From NCBI RefSeq assembly GCF_003340555.1, contig NZ_QPLJ01000017.1, positions 1 to 64,000 of the forward strand: DNA of 64,000 bases. The letters are read 5' to 3'. The notes beneath the pieces were generated by a model that saw nothing but the letters and a program-made list of their open reading frames with translations, did not search any database and was not told the DNA's origin. This document shows, in pieces, positions 17,911 to 25,800 of this stretch. The first letter of the stretch is position 1, and each line of letters opens with the position of its first letter. A program made the position numbers and the translations under genes. The DNA is from Jannaschia formosa (GTDB lineage Bacteria; Pseudomonadota; Alphaproteobacteria; Rhodobacterales; Rhodobacteraceae).

Positions 17911-17923
17911 GGCCCCGGCCGGC

Positions 17924-17942
17924 GCAGTTTGTCCGAAACTGC
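17924..17942. promoter_or_regulatory. Perfect inverted repeat GCAGTTT-N5-AAACTGC
   Basis: Two 7-bp arms (17924-17930 and 17936-17942) separated by GTCCG, 14 bp after motif copy 4 and 76 bp before the second GNAT. The spacing fits a dimeric regulator half-site pair better than a terminator, since no T-tract follows. Confidence 0.45.
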
Positions 17943-18018
17943 CGCACGGCCGCGCGATCGAGGCGGAGATGCGCCGCCGAAGCGGCTAGGCTACAGGGGA
18001 GACATGCAGGAACGCCCT

Positions 18019-18849
18019 ATGACCAGAGTTGACACCCCGCCCCCCGCGACGATCGAGATCGTGCCATTCACCGACGCGCATCTCGAAGGCGCGCAGGCCC
18101 TGTCGCAGGCCGTCGACTGGCCGCACCGGGTCGAGGACTGGGCGCTGAACCTCTCGGTCTCCGAAGGGGTCGTCGCCCTCGAAGGCGGGCGCGTGGTCGC
18201 GACGGCGCTCTGTTCGCTGCACGGCCCCGTGGCGACGATCAGCATGATCATCGTCGACGCGGCCATGCGCGGCCGCGGTCTCGGCCGGCAGATCATGGAG
18301 CGGGTCATCGCGCTGGCAGGGGACCGCGAGTTGCGCCTGGTGGCGACGGCGGATGGGTTGCCGCTCTACCGCAAGCTCGGCTTCGAGGGAGGCGGGCGCA
18401 TCGTCCAGTTGCGCGGGCTGGCCCGTGCCGCGACGCCCGAGCAGCCGGTGCGGGCAGGCCCGACGGACCTCCATGCCCTCGCCGAAATGGACCGCGCCGC
18501 CAGCGGGATGGAGCGCGGGGCGCTGCTGGCCCGGATCGCCGGGACGGGCGAGACGCTGACCACCGAGGGCGGCTTCGCGCTGCTGCGCCGCTTCGGGAAC
18601 GGGCACGTCCTCGGACCCGTCGTCGCCCGCGATCCCCGGGCGGCGCGCGCGCTCATCGCCGAAGCGGCCAGCCGCATGGAGGGCCGCCTTCTGCGGACGG
18701 ACCTGATCGAGGATCGCGGTCTCGTCCCCTACGTCGAGGGGCTGGGGCTCAGGGTCGTCGGCGACGGAACCCCCATGGTGCGCAACCCCGGGCCGCGCGC
18801 CGCATCGGATGTCCGGACCTACGCCCTCGTCTCCCAGGCCCTCGGCTAA
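18019..18849 (+). CDS. Two-domain GNAT acetyltransferase, paralogue B
   Basis: A 276-residue double GNAT protein related to the one at 13729. The N-terminal domain is intact: MIIVDAAMRGRGLGRQIM (about 76-93) carries the R-G-x-G-x-G acetyl-CoA pyrophosphate loop, followed by YRKLGFEGGGRI. The C-terminal half repeats the fold with ALLRRFGNGHVLGPVVAR. ATG 18019 has CAGGAA at good spacing; an alternative ATG at 18004 (AGGGGAG very close) would add five residues. The stop is 14 bp from the aminotransferase start. Having one intact and one weaker acetyl-CoA loop in paired paralogues suggests different donors or roles. Confidence 0.78.
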   Translation: MTRVDTPPPATIEIVPFTDAHLEGAQALSQAVDWPHRVEDWALNLSVSEGVVALEGGRVVATALCSLHGPVATISMIIVDAAMRGRGLGRQIMERVIALAGDRELRLVATADGLPLYRKLGFEGGGRIVQLRGLARAATPEQPVRAGPTDLHALAEMDRAASGMERGALLARIAGTGETLTTEGGFALLRRFGNGHVLGPVVARDPRAARALIAEAASRMEGRLLRTDLIEDRGLVPYVEGLGLRVVGDGTPMVRNPGPRAASDVRTYALVSQALG

Positions 18850-18863
18850 CGTTGGAACCCACC

Positions 18864-20252
18864 ATGCTCGACAGACTCCCTCTCCCGAACTCCCTCGTCG
18901 AACTCGACCGGCGGCATCTCGTCCACCCGGTCTCCTCCTACCGGGGTCACGAGGCGCGCGGCGTGCGCATCCTGACCGGAGGCAAGGGCGCCACCGTGAC
19001 CGATGCCGAAGGGCGGCAACTGATCGACGGCTTCGCCGGGCTCTGGTGCGTGAATGCCGGCTACGGGCAGGAGAGCGTGGTCGAGGCCGCGGCGCGGCAG
19101 ATGCGCGAGCTGCCCTATGCCACAGGGTATTTCGACCTCGGCGCCGAGGCGCCCATCCGGCTGGCCGCCGCGCTGGCGGAGCGCGCGCCGGGCGACCTGA
19201 ACCACGTCTACTTCACCTTGGGCGGATCGGACGCGGTCGACAGCACGATCCGCTTCATCCGCTACTACTGGCATGCCCGCGGCGAGCCGCAGCGCGACCA
19301 GTTCATCTCGGTCGCCTCGGGCTATCACGGCTCGGCCGGGATGGGCGCGGGTCTGACAGCGCTGCCGCTCTTCCACGAGGGCTTCGGCCTTCCCTACGAC
19401 TGGCAGCACAGGATCGCCTCGCATGCGCTCTACCGCAACCCGCTGGCGGGTGACCCGCAGGCGGTGATCGACGCCTCAGTGGCCGAGCTGCGCGCCAAGC
19501 TCACGGAGATCGGGCCCGAGCGCGTCGCCGCCTTCTATGTGGAGCCGATCCAGGGCTCCGGCGGCGTGCTGGTCCCGCCGCTCGGCTGGATCAAGGCGAT
19601 GCGCGACACCTGCGCCGAGCATGGCGTCCTGTTCGTCGCGGACGAGGTCATCACCGGGTTCGGGCGGACCGGACCCCTCTTCGCCTGCGAGGACGAGGGC
19701 ATCGTGCCCGACCTGATGACCGTCGCGAAGGGCCTGACCTCGGGCTACGCGCCGATGGGCGCGGTGTTCATGTCGGACGCCGTCTACGACACCATCGCCG
19801 ACTGCGCTGGCGCGAAGGCGGTTGGCCACGGCTTCACCTATTCCGCGCATCCCGTCTCCGCCGCCGTCGGTCTCGCGGTGCTCGCGCTCTACGAGGGCGG
19901 CCTGCTGGAGAACGGCCGCGCCATGGGCGAGCGGCTTCAGGCGGGGCTGCGCGGCCTGTCCGATCACCCACTGGTCGGCGACGTGCGCGGCCGGGGGATG
20001 CTGGCGGCGGTGGAGCTCGTCACCGACAAGGTGGCGAAGACCCCCCTCCCCGCCGAACTGAACGCCGCGACCCGCCTCTTCGACCGCGCGTGGGAGCAGG
20101 GTCTGGTGGTCCGCGCCTTCCCGCAGGGCGTCTTCGGCTATGCCCCGCCGCTCTGCTGCACCGCGGAGGAGATCGACGCCATCGTGGACCGCACGCGCAA
20201 GGTGCTGGACCTCACGCTGGAAGACCCGGAGATCAGCGCGGTGCTGCGCTGA
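18864..20252 (+). CDS. Class III (omega) aminotransferase
   Basis: A 462-residue PLP enzyme that moves an amino group from a terminal amine or omega-amino acid to pyruvate or a keto acid. The family landmarks are GFAGLWCVNAGYGQ (about 55-68), ASGYHGSAGMGAGLT (about 152-166), the PLP Asp in LFVADEVITGFGRTG (about 255-269), and the Schiff-base Lys in TVAKGLTSGYAPMGA (about 288). A TTG at 18852 could add four residues; I favour ATG 18864. The stop overlaps the next gene's start (TGATG), coupling it to the hydroxyacid dehydrogenase. The sequence resembles putrescine/beta-alanine:pyruvate enzymes, but the specific donor cannot be read. Confidence 0.9.
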   Translation: MLDRLPLPNSLVELDRRHLVHPVSSYRGHEARGVRILTGGKGATVTDAEGRQLIDGFAGLWCVNAGYGQESVVEAAARQMRELPYATGYFDLGAEAPIRLAAALAERAPGDLNHVYFTLGGSDAVDSTIRFIRYYWHARGEPQRDQFISVASGYHGSAGMGAGLTALPLFHEGFGLPYDWQHRIASHALYRNPLAGDPQAVIDASVAELRAKLTEIGPERVAAFYVEPIQGSGGVLVPPLGWIKAMRDTCAEHGVLFVADEVITGFGRTGPLFACEDEGIVPDLMTVAKGLTSGYAPMGAVFMSDAVYDTIADCAGAKAVGHGFTYSAHPVSAAVGLAVLALYEGGLLENGRAMGERLQAGLRGLSDHPLVGDVRGRGMLAAVELVTDKVAKTPLPAELNAATRLFDRAWEQGLVVRAFPQGVFGYAPPLCCTAEEIDAIVDRTRKVLDLTLEDPEISAVLR

Positions 20253-21160
20253 TGTCCCTGCTGTTCCATTCCACCGCCGCGCGCCTGCCCGTCTGGCGAT
20301 CTCTCTTCGCGGCAGACGGCGAGCCGCTGATCGAAGGCGAGGACGCCGTGACCGACCCGGCCGGGGTGACCGCCATCGCCTGCTGGGTGCCGCCCGCCGA
20401 CCTGTCGCGCTACCCGAACCTGCGCGCCGTCATTTCGGTCGGGGCGGGGGTGGACCATCTTCCTCCCCTGCCCGACGGCGTGGCGCTGTCGCGCACGCTG
20501 GCGCCGGGGATCGAGGCCATGGTCCGCGACTGGGTCGTGATGGCGACGCTCATGCTGCATCGGGACATGCCGGCCTATCTGGAGCAGGCGCGCGCCGGCG
20601 ACTGGTGCAGCCATCCCGTGCGCCTCGCCTCCTCGCGCCGCGTCGGCATCCTCGGCATGGGCCGGATCGGCGCGCTTGCCGCCGAAAGCCTGCAGTCGCT
20701 CGGCTTCGAGGTGGCGGGGCTGTCCCGCTCCGAGAGGACGGGTGCGGTGCCGATCTTCGCCGCATCGCAGATCGACGCCTTCCTCGCACGGTCCGACCTG
20801 CTGGTCTGCCTGCTGCCCCTGACGCCCGAGACGCGGGGCATCCTGAACGCGAAGACCCTGTCGGCGCTGCCGCGGGGCGCCGGGCTGATCCACGCGGGCC
20901 GGGGCGCGCATCTCGACCCGGAGGCGCTGCGCGCGGCGCTGGACGACGGCCAGATCTCCGCCGCGATGCTGGACGTGACCGACCCCGAGCCCTTGCCGCA
21001 GGGGCACTGGATGTGGCGCGATCCGCGCGTGATCGTCACCCCCCATGTCGGCGCGAACACCGACGCGGCCGAGGGCGCGCGCCACGCGCTGGCCGTGATG
21101 CGGGCGCTCCGGGACGGGACGCCGCTTCCGGGACTCGTGGACCGGGCGCGCGGCTACTGA
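20252..21160 (+). CDS. D-2-hydroxyacid dehydrogenase, GhrA-like
   Basis: A 302-residue NAD(P)H-dependent reductase of the glyoxylate/hydroxypyruvate reductase group. The nucleotide motif is VGILGMGRIGALAAESLQSLG (about 131-151). The catalytic Arg is in HAGRGAHLD, Glu in DVTDPEPLP, and His in PHVGANTD (about 270). The first residues of the catalytic domain, including VGAGVDHLPPLP, are as expected. It overlaps the aminotransferase stop by one base. The natural pairing is that the transaminase makes a 2-oxo acid (for example glyoxylate or hydroxypyruvate) and this enzyme reduces it. It ends 6 bp from the convergent regulator gene. Confidence 0.88.
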   Translation: MSLLFHSTAARLPVWRSLFAADGEPLIEGEDAVTDPAGVTAIACWVPPADLSRYPNLRAVISVGAGVDHLPPLPDGVALSRTLAPGIEAMVRDWVVMATLMLHRDMPAYLEQARAGDWCSHPVRLASSRRVGILGMGRIGALAAESLQSLGFEVAGLSRSERTGAVPIFAASQIDAFLARSDLLVCLLPLTPETRGILNAKTLSALPRGAGLIHAGRGAHLDPEALRAALDDGQISAAMLDVTDPEPLPQGHWMWRDPRVIVTPHVGANTDAAEGARHALAVMRALRDGTPLPGLVDRARGY

Positions 21161-21166
21161 CACCCG

Positions 21167-21661
21167 TCAGTCGAGATCGCCGAACAGCCGCGACAGGTCG
21201 ACATGCTGCCGCGAGAACGGCGTCTTCAGCACGACGAAGCTGAAATACTTGTCGATGCCGATGTCGCGCTCGATCAGCCCCTCGACGATGGACTGGTAGT
21301 CGTCGATCCCGCCGGTGACGAACTTCACGAGATAGTCGTAGCCGCCCGAGACGAGGTGGCATTCCACGCAGCTGTCGACCTTCTCCAGCGCCTCCTGGAA
21401 GCGGGCGAAGTCGATCTGGCGGTGGTTCTTCAGCGTGAACTCGGTGAAGACCGTCATCGTGGAGCCCAGCCGCGCCAGGTCGATCTGGGCCGAATAGCCC
21501 GAGATGTAGCCCGCCTGCTGCAGCTTCTTCACCCGCATCAGGCAGGGCGAGGGCGACAGGTTCACCGCCTCCGCCAGCTCGACATTCGTGATGCGGCCGT
21601 TGCGCTGCAGGACGGAGAGGATCTTCACGTCGATCCTGTCGAGCTTGTAGGCCGGCTTCAT
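21167..21661 (-). CDS. Lrp/AsnC-family transcriptional regulator
   Basis: A 164-residue regulator. The N-terminal winged helix-turn-helix spans about residues 8-55 (ILSVLQRNGRITNVELAEAV, then SPSPCLMRVKKLQQAGYI), and the C-terminal RAM ligand-binding domain follows (VECHLVSGGYDYLVKFV near 105). The gene is divergent from the DadA-like oxidase, with 167 bp between them. That gap holds copies of the candidate operator, the usual arrangement for a local amino-acid-responsive regulator. It is the only transcription factor gene in the 4.9-27.6 kb island, so it probably controls the whole set in response to an imported amino acid or amine. Confidence 0.9.
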   Translation of the reverse strand: MKPAYKLDRIDVKILSVLQRNGRITNVELAEAVNLSPSPCLMRVKKLQQAGYISGYSAQIDLARLGSTMTVFTEFTLKNHRQIDFARFQEALEKVDSCVECHLVSGGYDYLVKFVTGGIDDYQSIVEGLIERDIGIDKYFSFVVLKTPFSRQHVDLSRLFGDLD

Positions 21662-21745
21662 GGAGCATCCTCGGGCCGCGTCGGGGCGTCGGCGACGCCC
21701 CTGCGGGATGCGTCGCTCCTGCACGTTATCTCCCCTGTCATTCAA

Positions 21746-21757
21746 CAGGAAATGCCG
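21746..21757 (+). promoter_or_regulatory. Candidate Lrp/AsnC operator motif, copy 5 (autoregulatory region)
   Basis: CAGGAAATGCCG, in the divergent promoter region between the regulator and the DadA-like oxidase. A related inverted half-site, CTTTTCTGCTGCGG, lies at 21786-21799. Two sites about 40 bp apart would suit an Lrp octamer or looped complex. Confidence 0.5.
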
Positions 21758-21828
21758 CGTTCGGCGGCGATTGCGGAACAACCCGCTTTTCTGCTGCGGC
21801 TAGCCTCCGGTCAAACGAAGGGTCCCCC

Positions 21829-23154
21829 ATGTCCGCACCGCGCCTTGCCGTGACCACCTCCGACGTCCTCCCGCCCGAGGCCGATTGCGTGGTGATCGGC
21901 GGCGGCATCGTCGGCACCTGCGCCGCCTGGTGGCTGGCACGCGCGGGGCAGAAGGTCGTGCTGGTCGAGAAGGGCGCGATCGGCGGCGAGCAGTCCAGCC
22001 GCAACTGGGGCTGGTGCCGCCAGCAGAACCGCGACGCGCGGGAACTGCCGCTCTCGACCCGCAGCCTGGAGCTGTGGGAGCGGATGGGCGCCGAGATCGG
22101 CGACAGCCTCGGCTTCCGGCGCAGCGGGCTGCTCTACCTCTCGGACGACGAGGCCGAGATCGAGGGCTGGGCGAAATGGGGCCGTTTCGCGCGCGGCGAG
22201 GGCGTGGACACGCGGATGCTGACGGCCGAGCAGGCGACGACCCGCGGCGCGGCGACCGGCAGGCCGTGGAAGGGCGGCGTCTGGTCGCCCAGTGACGGCA
22301 TCGCCGATCCCTCCCGCGCGGCCCCGCTGATCGCGCAGGCGGTCGAAAGGATCGGCGGCCATGTCCTGCAGAGCTGCGCCGCGCGCGGGATCGAGCAGGC
22401 GGCCGGCCGCGTCTGCGGCGTCGTGACCGAGCAAGGCACGATCCGCACGCGCTCCGTCGTGGTCGCGGGCGGCGCCTGGGCGGGCAGCTTCCTGCATCAG
22501 CTTGGCCTCTTCTTCCCGCAGGCCTCGGCGCGCAGCTCCATCCTCTCCGTCGCGCCCGGCGCGCAGGGCCTGCCGGACGCGCTGCACACCGCGCCCGTCT
22601 CGGTCACGCGGCGTGCCGATGGCGGCTATACGCTGGCGATCTCGGGCCGGGCGAACCTGGACCCGACCCCCGGCGCGCTGCTCGGGGCGCGGCACTTCCT
22701 GCCGATGTTCGCCCGCCGCTGGCGGGTGCTGCGCCCCGGCGGCACGCAGGCCTGGGCGGCGGGGGTCGAGACGCGCCGCCGCTGGGCGCTGGACCGCCCC
22801 ACCCCGATGGAGCGTGCGCGCATCCTCGACCCCCGGCCCGACGCGGGCCTGATCGCCAGGACCCTCGCACGCGGCCGCGCGCTGCTGCCCGCCTTGCGCG
22901 ACCTGCCGGTGCAGGCGGCCTGGGGCGGATATATCGACAGCACCCCGGACGGCGTGCCGGTGATCGACGCCGATATCGGCGTGCCCGGCCTCGTCCTCGC
23001 GGCGGGCCTGTCGGGGCATGGCTTCGGCATCGGGCCTGGCGTCGGCCACCTCGTCGCGGACATGGTGCTGGGGCGCGGGCCCATCACGGAGACCCGCCAA
23101 TACCGCCTGGCGCGCTTCGGGCACAGCCAGTGGGGCAAGGTGTCCGACTTCTGA
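21829..23154 (+). CDS. FAD-dependent amino-acid oxidoreductase, DadA/glycine oxidase-like (copy 3)
   Basis: A 441-residue DAO-family enzyme. The FAD motif CVVIGGGIVGTCAAWWLARAG is at about 21-41, ESSRNWGWCRQQ-like QSSRNWGWCRQQ at about 59-70, and the C-terminal GLSGHGFGIGPGVGH at about 394-408 closes the FAD site. The SRNWGWCR segment is shared by a sub-branch often found beside Lrp/AsnC genes and dehydrogenases. The gene is divergent from the regulator and is probably a direct target. It is followed 20 bp later by the isocitrate-family dehydrogenase. It is expected to be membrane-associated or cytosolic and to pass electrons to oxygen or the quinone pool. The substrate is unknown. Confidence 0.87.
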   Translation: MSAPRLAVTTSDVLPPEADCVVIGGGIVGTCAAWWLARAGQKVVLVEKGAIGGEQSSRNWGWCRQQNRDARELPLSTRSLELWERMGAEIGDSLGFRRSGLLYLSDDEAEIEGWAKWGRFARGEGVDTRMLTAEQATTRGAATGRPWKGGVWSPSDGIADPSRAAPLIAQAVERIGGHVLQSCAARGIEQAAGRVCGVVTEQGTIRTRSVVVAGGAWAGSFLHQLGLFFPQASARSSILSVAPGAQGLPDALHTAPVSVTRRADGGYTLAISGRANLDPTPGALLGARHFLPMFARRWRVLRPGGTQAWAAGVETRRRWALDRPTPMERARILDPRPDAGLIARTLARGRALLPALRDLPVQAAWGGYIDSTPDGVPVIDADIGVPGLVLAAGLSGHGFGIGPGVGHLVADMVLGRGPITETRQYRLARFGHSQWGKVSDF

Positions 23155-23174
23155 TCCCGACCGGAGAAACTTCG

Positions 23175-24227
23175 ATGAAGACTTACGAACTGGCCCTCAT
23201 CCCGGGCGACGGGATCGGCGGCGACGTCACCGATGCCGCGATGGCGGTGGTCGAGGCCGCGGCCTCCCGCCACGGCTTCGCCGTCTCCTCGCGGCGCTTC
23301 GACTGGTCCTGCGCCCACTACCTGGAGACCGGGGCGATGATGCCCGAGGACGGGATCGAGACGCTGCGCGGCTTCGACGCGATCCTCCTCGGCGCCGTCG
23401 GCTGGCCCGAGACGGTGCCGGACTCGGTCTCGCTCCACGGCCTGCTGTTGCCGATCCGGAAGGCCTTCGACCAATACGCCAACATCCGTCCGCATCGCCT
23501 GCTGCCGGGCGTCGAGGGCCCGCTGAAGGTGGGCGAGTTCGACATCCTCTGCATCCGCGAGAACACCGAAGGCGAGTATTCCGGCGCAGGCGGCCGGGTC
23601 CATCTGGGCACGGCCAATGAGGTGGCCGTCGAGACCGCGATCTTCACCCGCACGGGCGTCGAGCGCATCCTGCGCTTTGCCTTCGAGCAGGCCCGCACCC
23701 GGCGCGGGCACGTCACCTCGGTCACGAAGTCGAACGCGCAGAAGCACTCCATGGTGTTCTGGGACGAGATGACCCGGCTGGTCGCGCAGGACTATCCCGA
23801 CGTGACGGTCGCGCCGATGCATATCGACGCGATGGCCGCGCGGATGGTGATGGCGCCCGAAAGCCTCGACGTGGTCGTCGCCTCGAACCTCTTCGGCGAC
23901 ATCCTCACCGATCTCGGCGCGGCGATCCAGGGCGGGCTGGGCTTCGCCGCCTCGGCCAATATCTGCCCGGACCGCAGCGGCCCCTCGATGTTCGAGCCGG
24001 TCCACGGCTCGGCGCCCGACATCGCCGGGCGCGGCATCGCCAATCCGATCGCGGCCATCTGGTCGGCGGCGATGATGCTCGACCATCTGGGCGAGGCGGC
24101 GGCGGCGGCGGCGATCCTCGCCGCGACCGAGGCCGCGACCGCCAGCGGCATCGGCACCCGCCCCGGCCGCAATTCCACCGAAGAGATCACGACGGCGATC
24201 CTCGCCGCGCTGGAGGACAGAGCATGA
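23175..24227 (+). CDS. Tartrate/isopropylmalate-type dehydrogenase (isocitrate dehydrogenase family)
   Basis: A 350-residue NAD-dependent beta-decarboxylating dehydrogenase. The N-terminus ALIPGDGIGGDV and the metal/substrate segment NLFGDILTDLGAAIQGGLGFAAS are canonical, as is FEPVHGSAPDIAGRGIANP (about 278-296). The pair CIRENTEGEYSG (about 123-134) with TKSNAQKHSMVFWDE fits the tartrate dehydrogenase/D-malate dehydrogenase (TtuC/DmlA) branch rather than LeuB. ATG 23175 follows CCGGAGAAAC. The last bases overlap the next start (ATGA). It probably oxidises a 2-hydroxydicarboxylate-like product of the pathway. Confidence 0.85.
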   Translation: MKTYELALIPGDGIGGDVTDAAMAVVEAAASRHGFAVSSRRFDWSCAHYLETGAMMPEDGIETLRGFDAILLGAVGWPETVPDSVSLHGLLLPIRKAFDQYANIRPHRLLPGVEGPLKVGEFDILCIRENTEGEYSGAGGRVHLGTANEVAVETAIFTRTGVERILRFAFEQARTRRGHVTSVTKSNAQKHSMVFWDEMTRLVAQDYPDVTVAPMHIDAMAARMVMAPESLDVVVASNLFGDILTDLGAAIQGGLGFAASANICPDRSGPSMFEPVHGSAPDIAGRGIANPIAAIWSAAMMLDHLGEAAAAAAILAATEAATASGIGTRPGRNSTEEITTAILAALEDRA

Positions 24228-25660
24228 AGCTGCAAGACCCCGACCTGTTCCGCAACGCCGCCCTGATCGGCGGGAGCTGGCGCGCCCGCCCCGAGATGAC
24301 CGTGACCGATCCGGCCACCGGCGAGACGCTCGGCAGCCTGCCCGACTGCACGGCGGAGGAGACCGACGAGGCCATCGCCGCCGCCGCGCGCGCCATGACG
24401 GGCTGGGCGGCGCGCACCCATGCCGACCGCGCCGACCTGCTGATGCGCTGGTATCACCTGATCCTCGACAACACCGAGGACCTCGCCCGGATCCTAACGG
24501 CCGAACAGGGCAAGCCGCTGGCCGAGGCGCGGGGCGAGGTGGCCTATGGCGCCAGCTTCGTGCGCTGGTTCGCCGAGGAGGCGCGGCGCATCAACGGCAG
24601 GATCATCCCCTCCCCCGTGCAGGGCAAGAAGATCTTCGCCATGAAGGAGCCGGTGGGCGTCTGCGCGATCATCACGCCCTGGAACTTCCCCATCGCCATG
24701 ATCACCCGCAAGGTCGCCCCCGGCCTGGCCGCCGGCTGCACAATGGCGGTGAAGCCCTCGGACTTCACGCCCTGTTCGGCCCTGGCTCTGGCCGTTTTGG
24801 CCGAGCGCGCCGGCATCCCGGCGGGCGTGCTGAACATCCTGACCGGGCGGCCCGAGGCCATCGGCGGGGCGCTGACCCGAAGCCCCGTGGTGCGCAAGCT
24901 GTCCTTCACCGGCTCGACCCGGGTCGGCGCGCTTCTGGCGGAGCAATGCGCGCCCACGCTCAAGCGCCTCAGCCTTGAATTGGGCGGCAACGCGCCCTTC
25001 GTGGTCTTCGACGACGCCGATCTGGACGCGGCGGTCGAGGGCGCGATGCAGTCGAAGTTCCGCAACGGCGGCCAGACCTGCGTCTGCGCCAACCGGATCA
25101 TGGTGCAGTCGGGCATCCACGACGCCTTCGTCGCGGCGCTGGCCGCGCGCGTCGACGGGCTGCGCGTCGGACCCGGGACCGAGGCGGAGGCCGATATCGG
25201 CCCGATGATCAATCCCGCCGCGATCGAGAAGATCGCCGCCCATGTCGCCGACGCGCTGGACCGGGGCGCGACCCGCGTCACCCGGACGCGCGACCTCTCG
25301 GGGCAATACGCCGATCCCGTCGTTCTCACCGGCGCCGCGACCACCATGCGCCTCGCCTCCGAGGAGACCTTCGGCCCCGTGGCCCCGATCTTCCGCTTCG
25401 ACACCGAGGAGGAGGCGCTGGAGCTTGCCAACGGCACGCCCTACGGCCTCGCCGCCTATTTCTACACCCGCGACATGGCCCGCGCCTTCCGCTTCGGCGA
25501 GGCACTGGAATTCGGCATGGTCGGCCTCAACACCGGCCTGCTGAGTCACGAGGTCTCGCCCTTCGGGGGCGTCAAGGCGTCCGGCCTCGGTCGCGAGGGC
25601 GCGCAGGAAGGGATCGAGGAATACCTGGAAACCAAGGCGTTCCACTTCGGCGGTCTCTGA
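24224..25660 (+). CDS. Succinate-semialdehyde dehydrogenase-type aldehyde dehydrogenase
   Basis: A 478-residue ALDH of the GabD branch. Landmarks are IITPWNFPIAMITRKVAPGL (about 147-166), the Glu in LSLELGGNAPFVVFDDADLD (about 250), and the catalytic Cys in FRNGGQTCVCANRI (about 288). The Cys-x-Cys arrangement there is usual for GabD-type enzymes. The GabD-like C-terminus HEVSPFGGVKASGLGREG is also present. It is coupled by ATGA overlap to the dehydrogenase upstream, so both act on the same route. The product is probably succinate or a short dicarboxylate feeding the TCA cycle, but the true substrate chain length is an inference. Confidence 0.88.
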   Translation: MKLQDPDLFRNAALIGGSWRARPEMTVTDPATGETLGSLPDCTAEETDEAIAAAARAMTGWAARTHADRADLLMRWYHLILDNTEDLARILTAEQGKPLAEARGEVAYGASFVRWFAEEARRINGRIIPSPVQGKKIFAMKEPVGVCAIITPWNFPIAMITRKVAPGLAAGCTMAVKPSDFTPCSALALAVLAERAGIPAGVLNILTGRPEAIGGALTRSPVVRKLSFTGSTRVGALLAEQCAPTLKRLSLELGGNAPFVVFDDADLDAAVEGAMQSKFRNGGQTCVCANRIMVQSGIHDAFVAALAARVDGLRVGPGTEAEADIGPMINPAAIEKIAAHVADALDRGATRVTRTRDLSGQYADPVVLTGAATTMRLASEETFGPVAPIFRFDTEEEALELANGTPYGLAAYFYTRDMARAFRFGEALEFGMVGLNTGLLSHEVSPFGGVKASGLGREGAQEGIEEYLETKAFHFGGL

Positions 25661-25800
25661 TCCGCGTGCGTCGCAGCACCGCGGCGCCTTCCGGGCGGTC
25701 AACGCAGGTGCGGCGGAGAGATCGCCACGCGCCGCGCGGTAGAGACTTGACGAACCGCTCCGGCCTGCTCTGTCGTAAGGTCAAGCGTCTGGAGGGTCCC

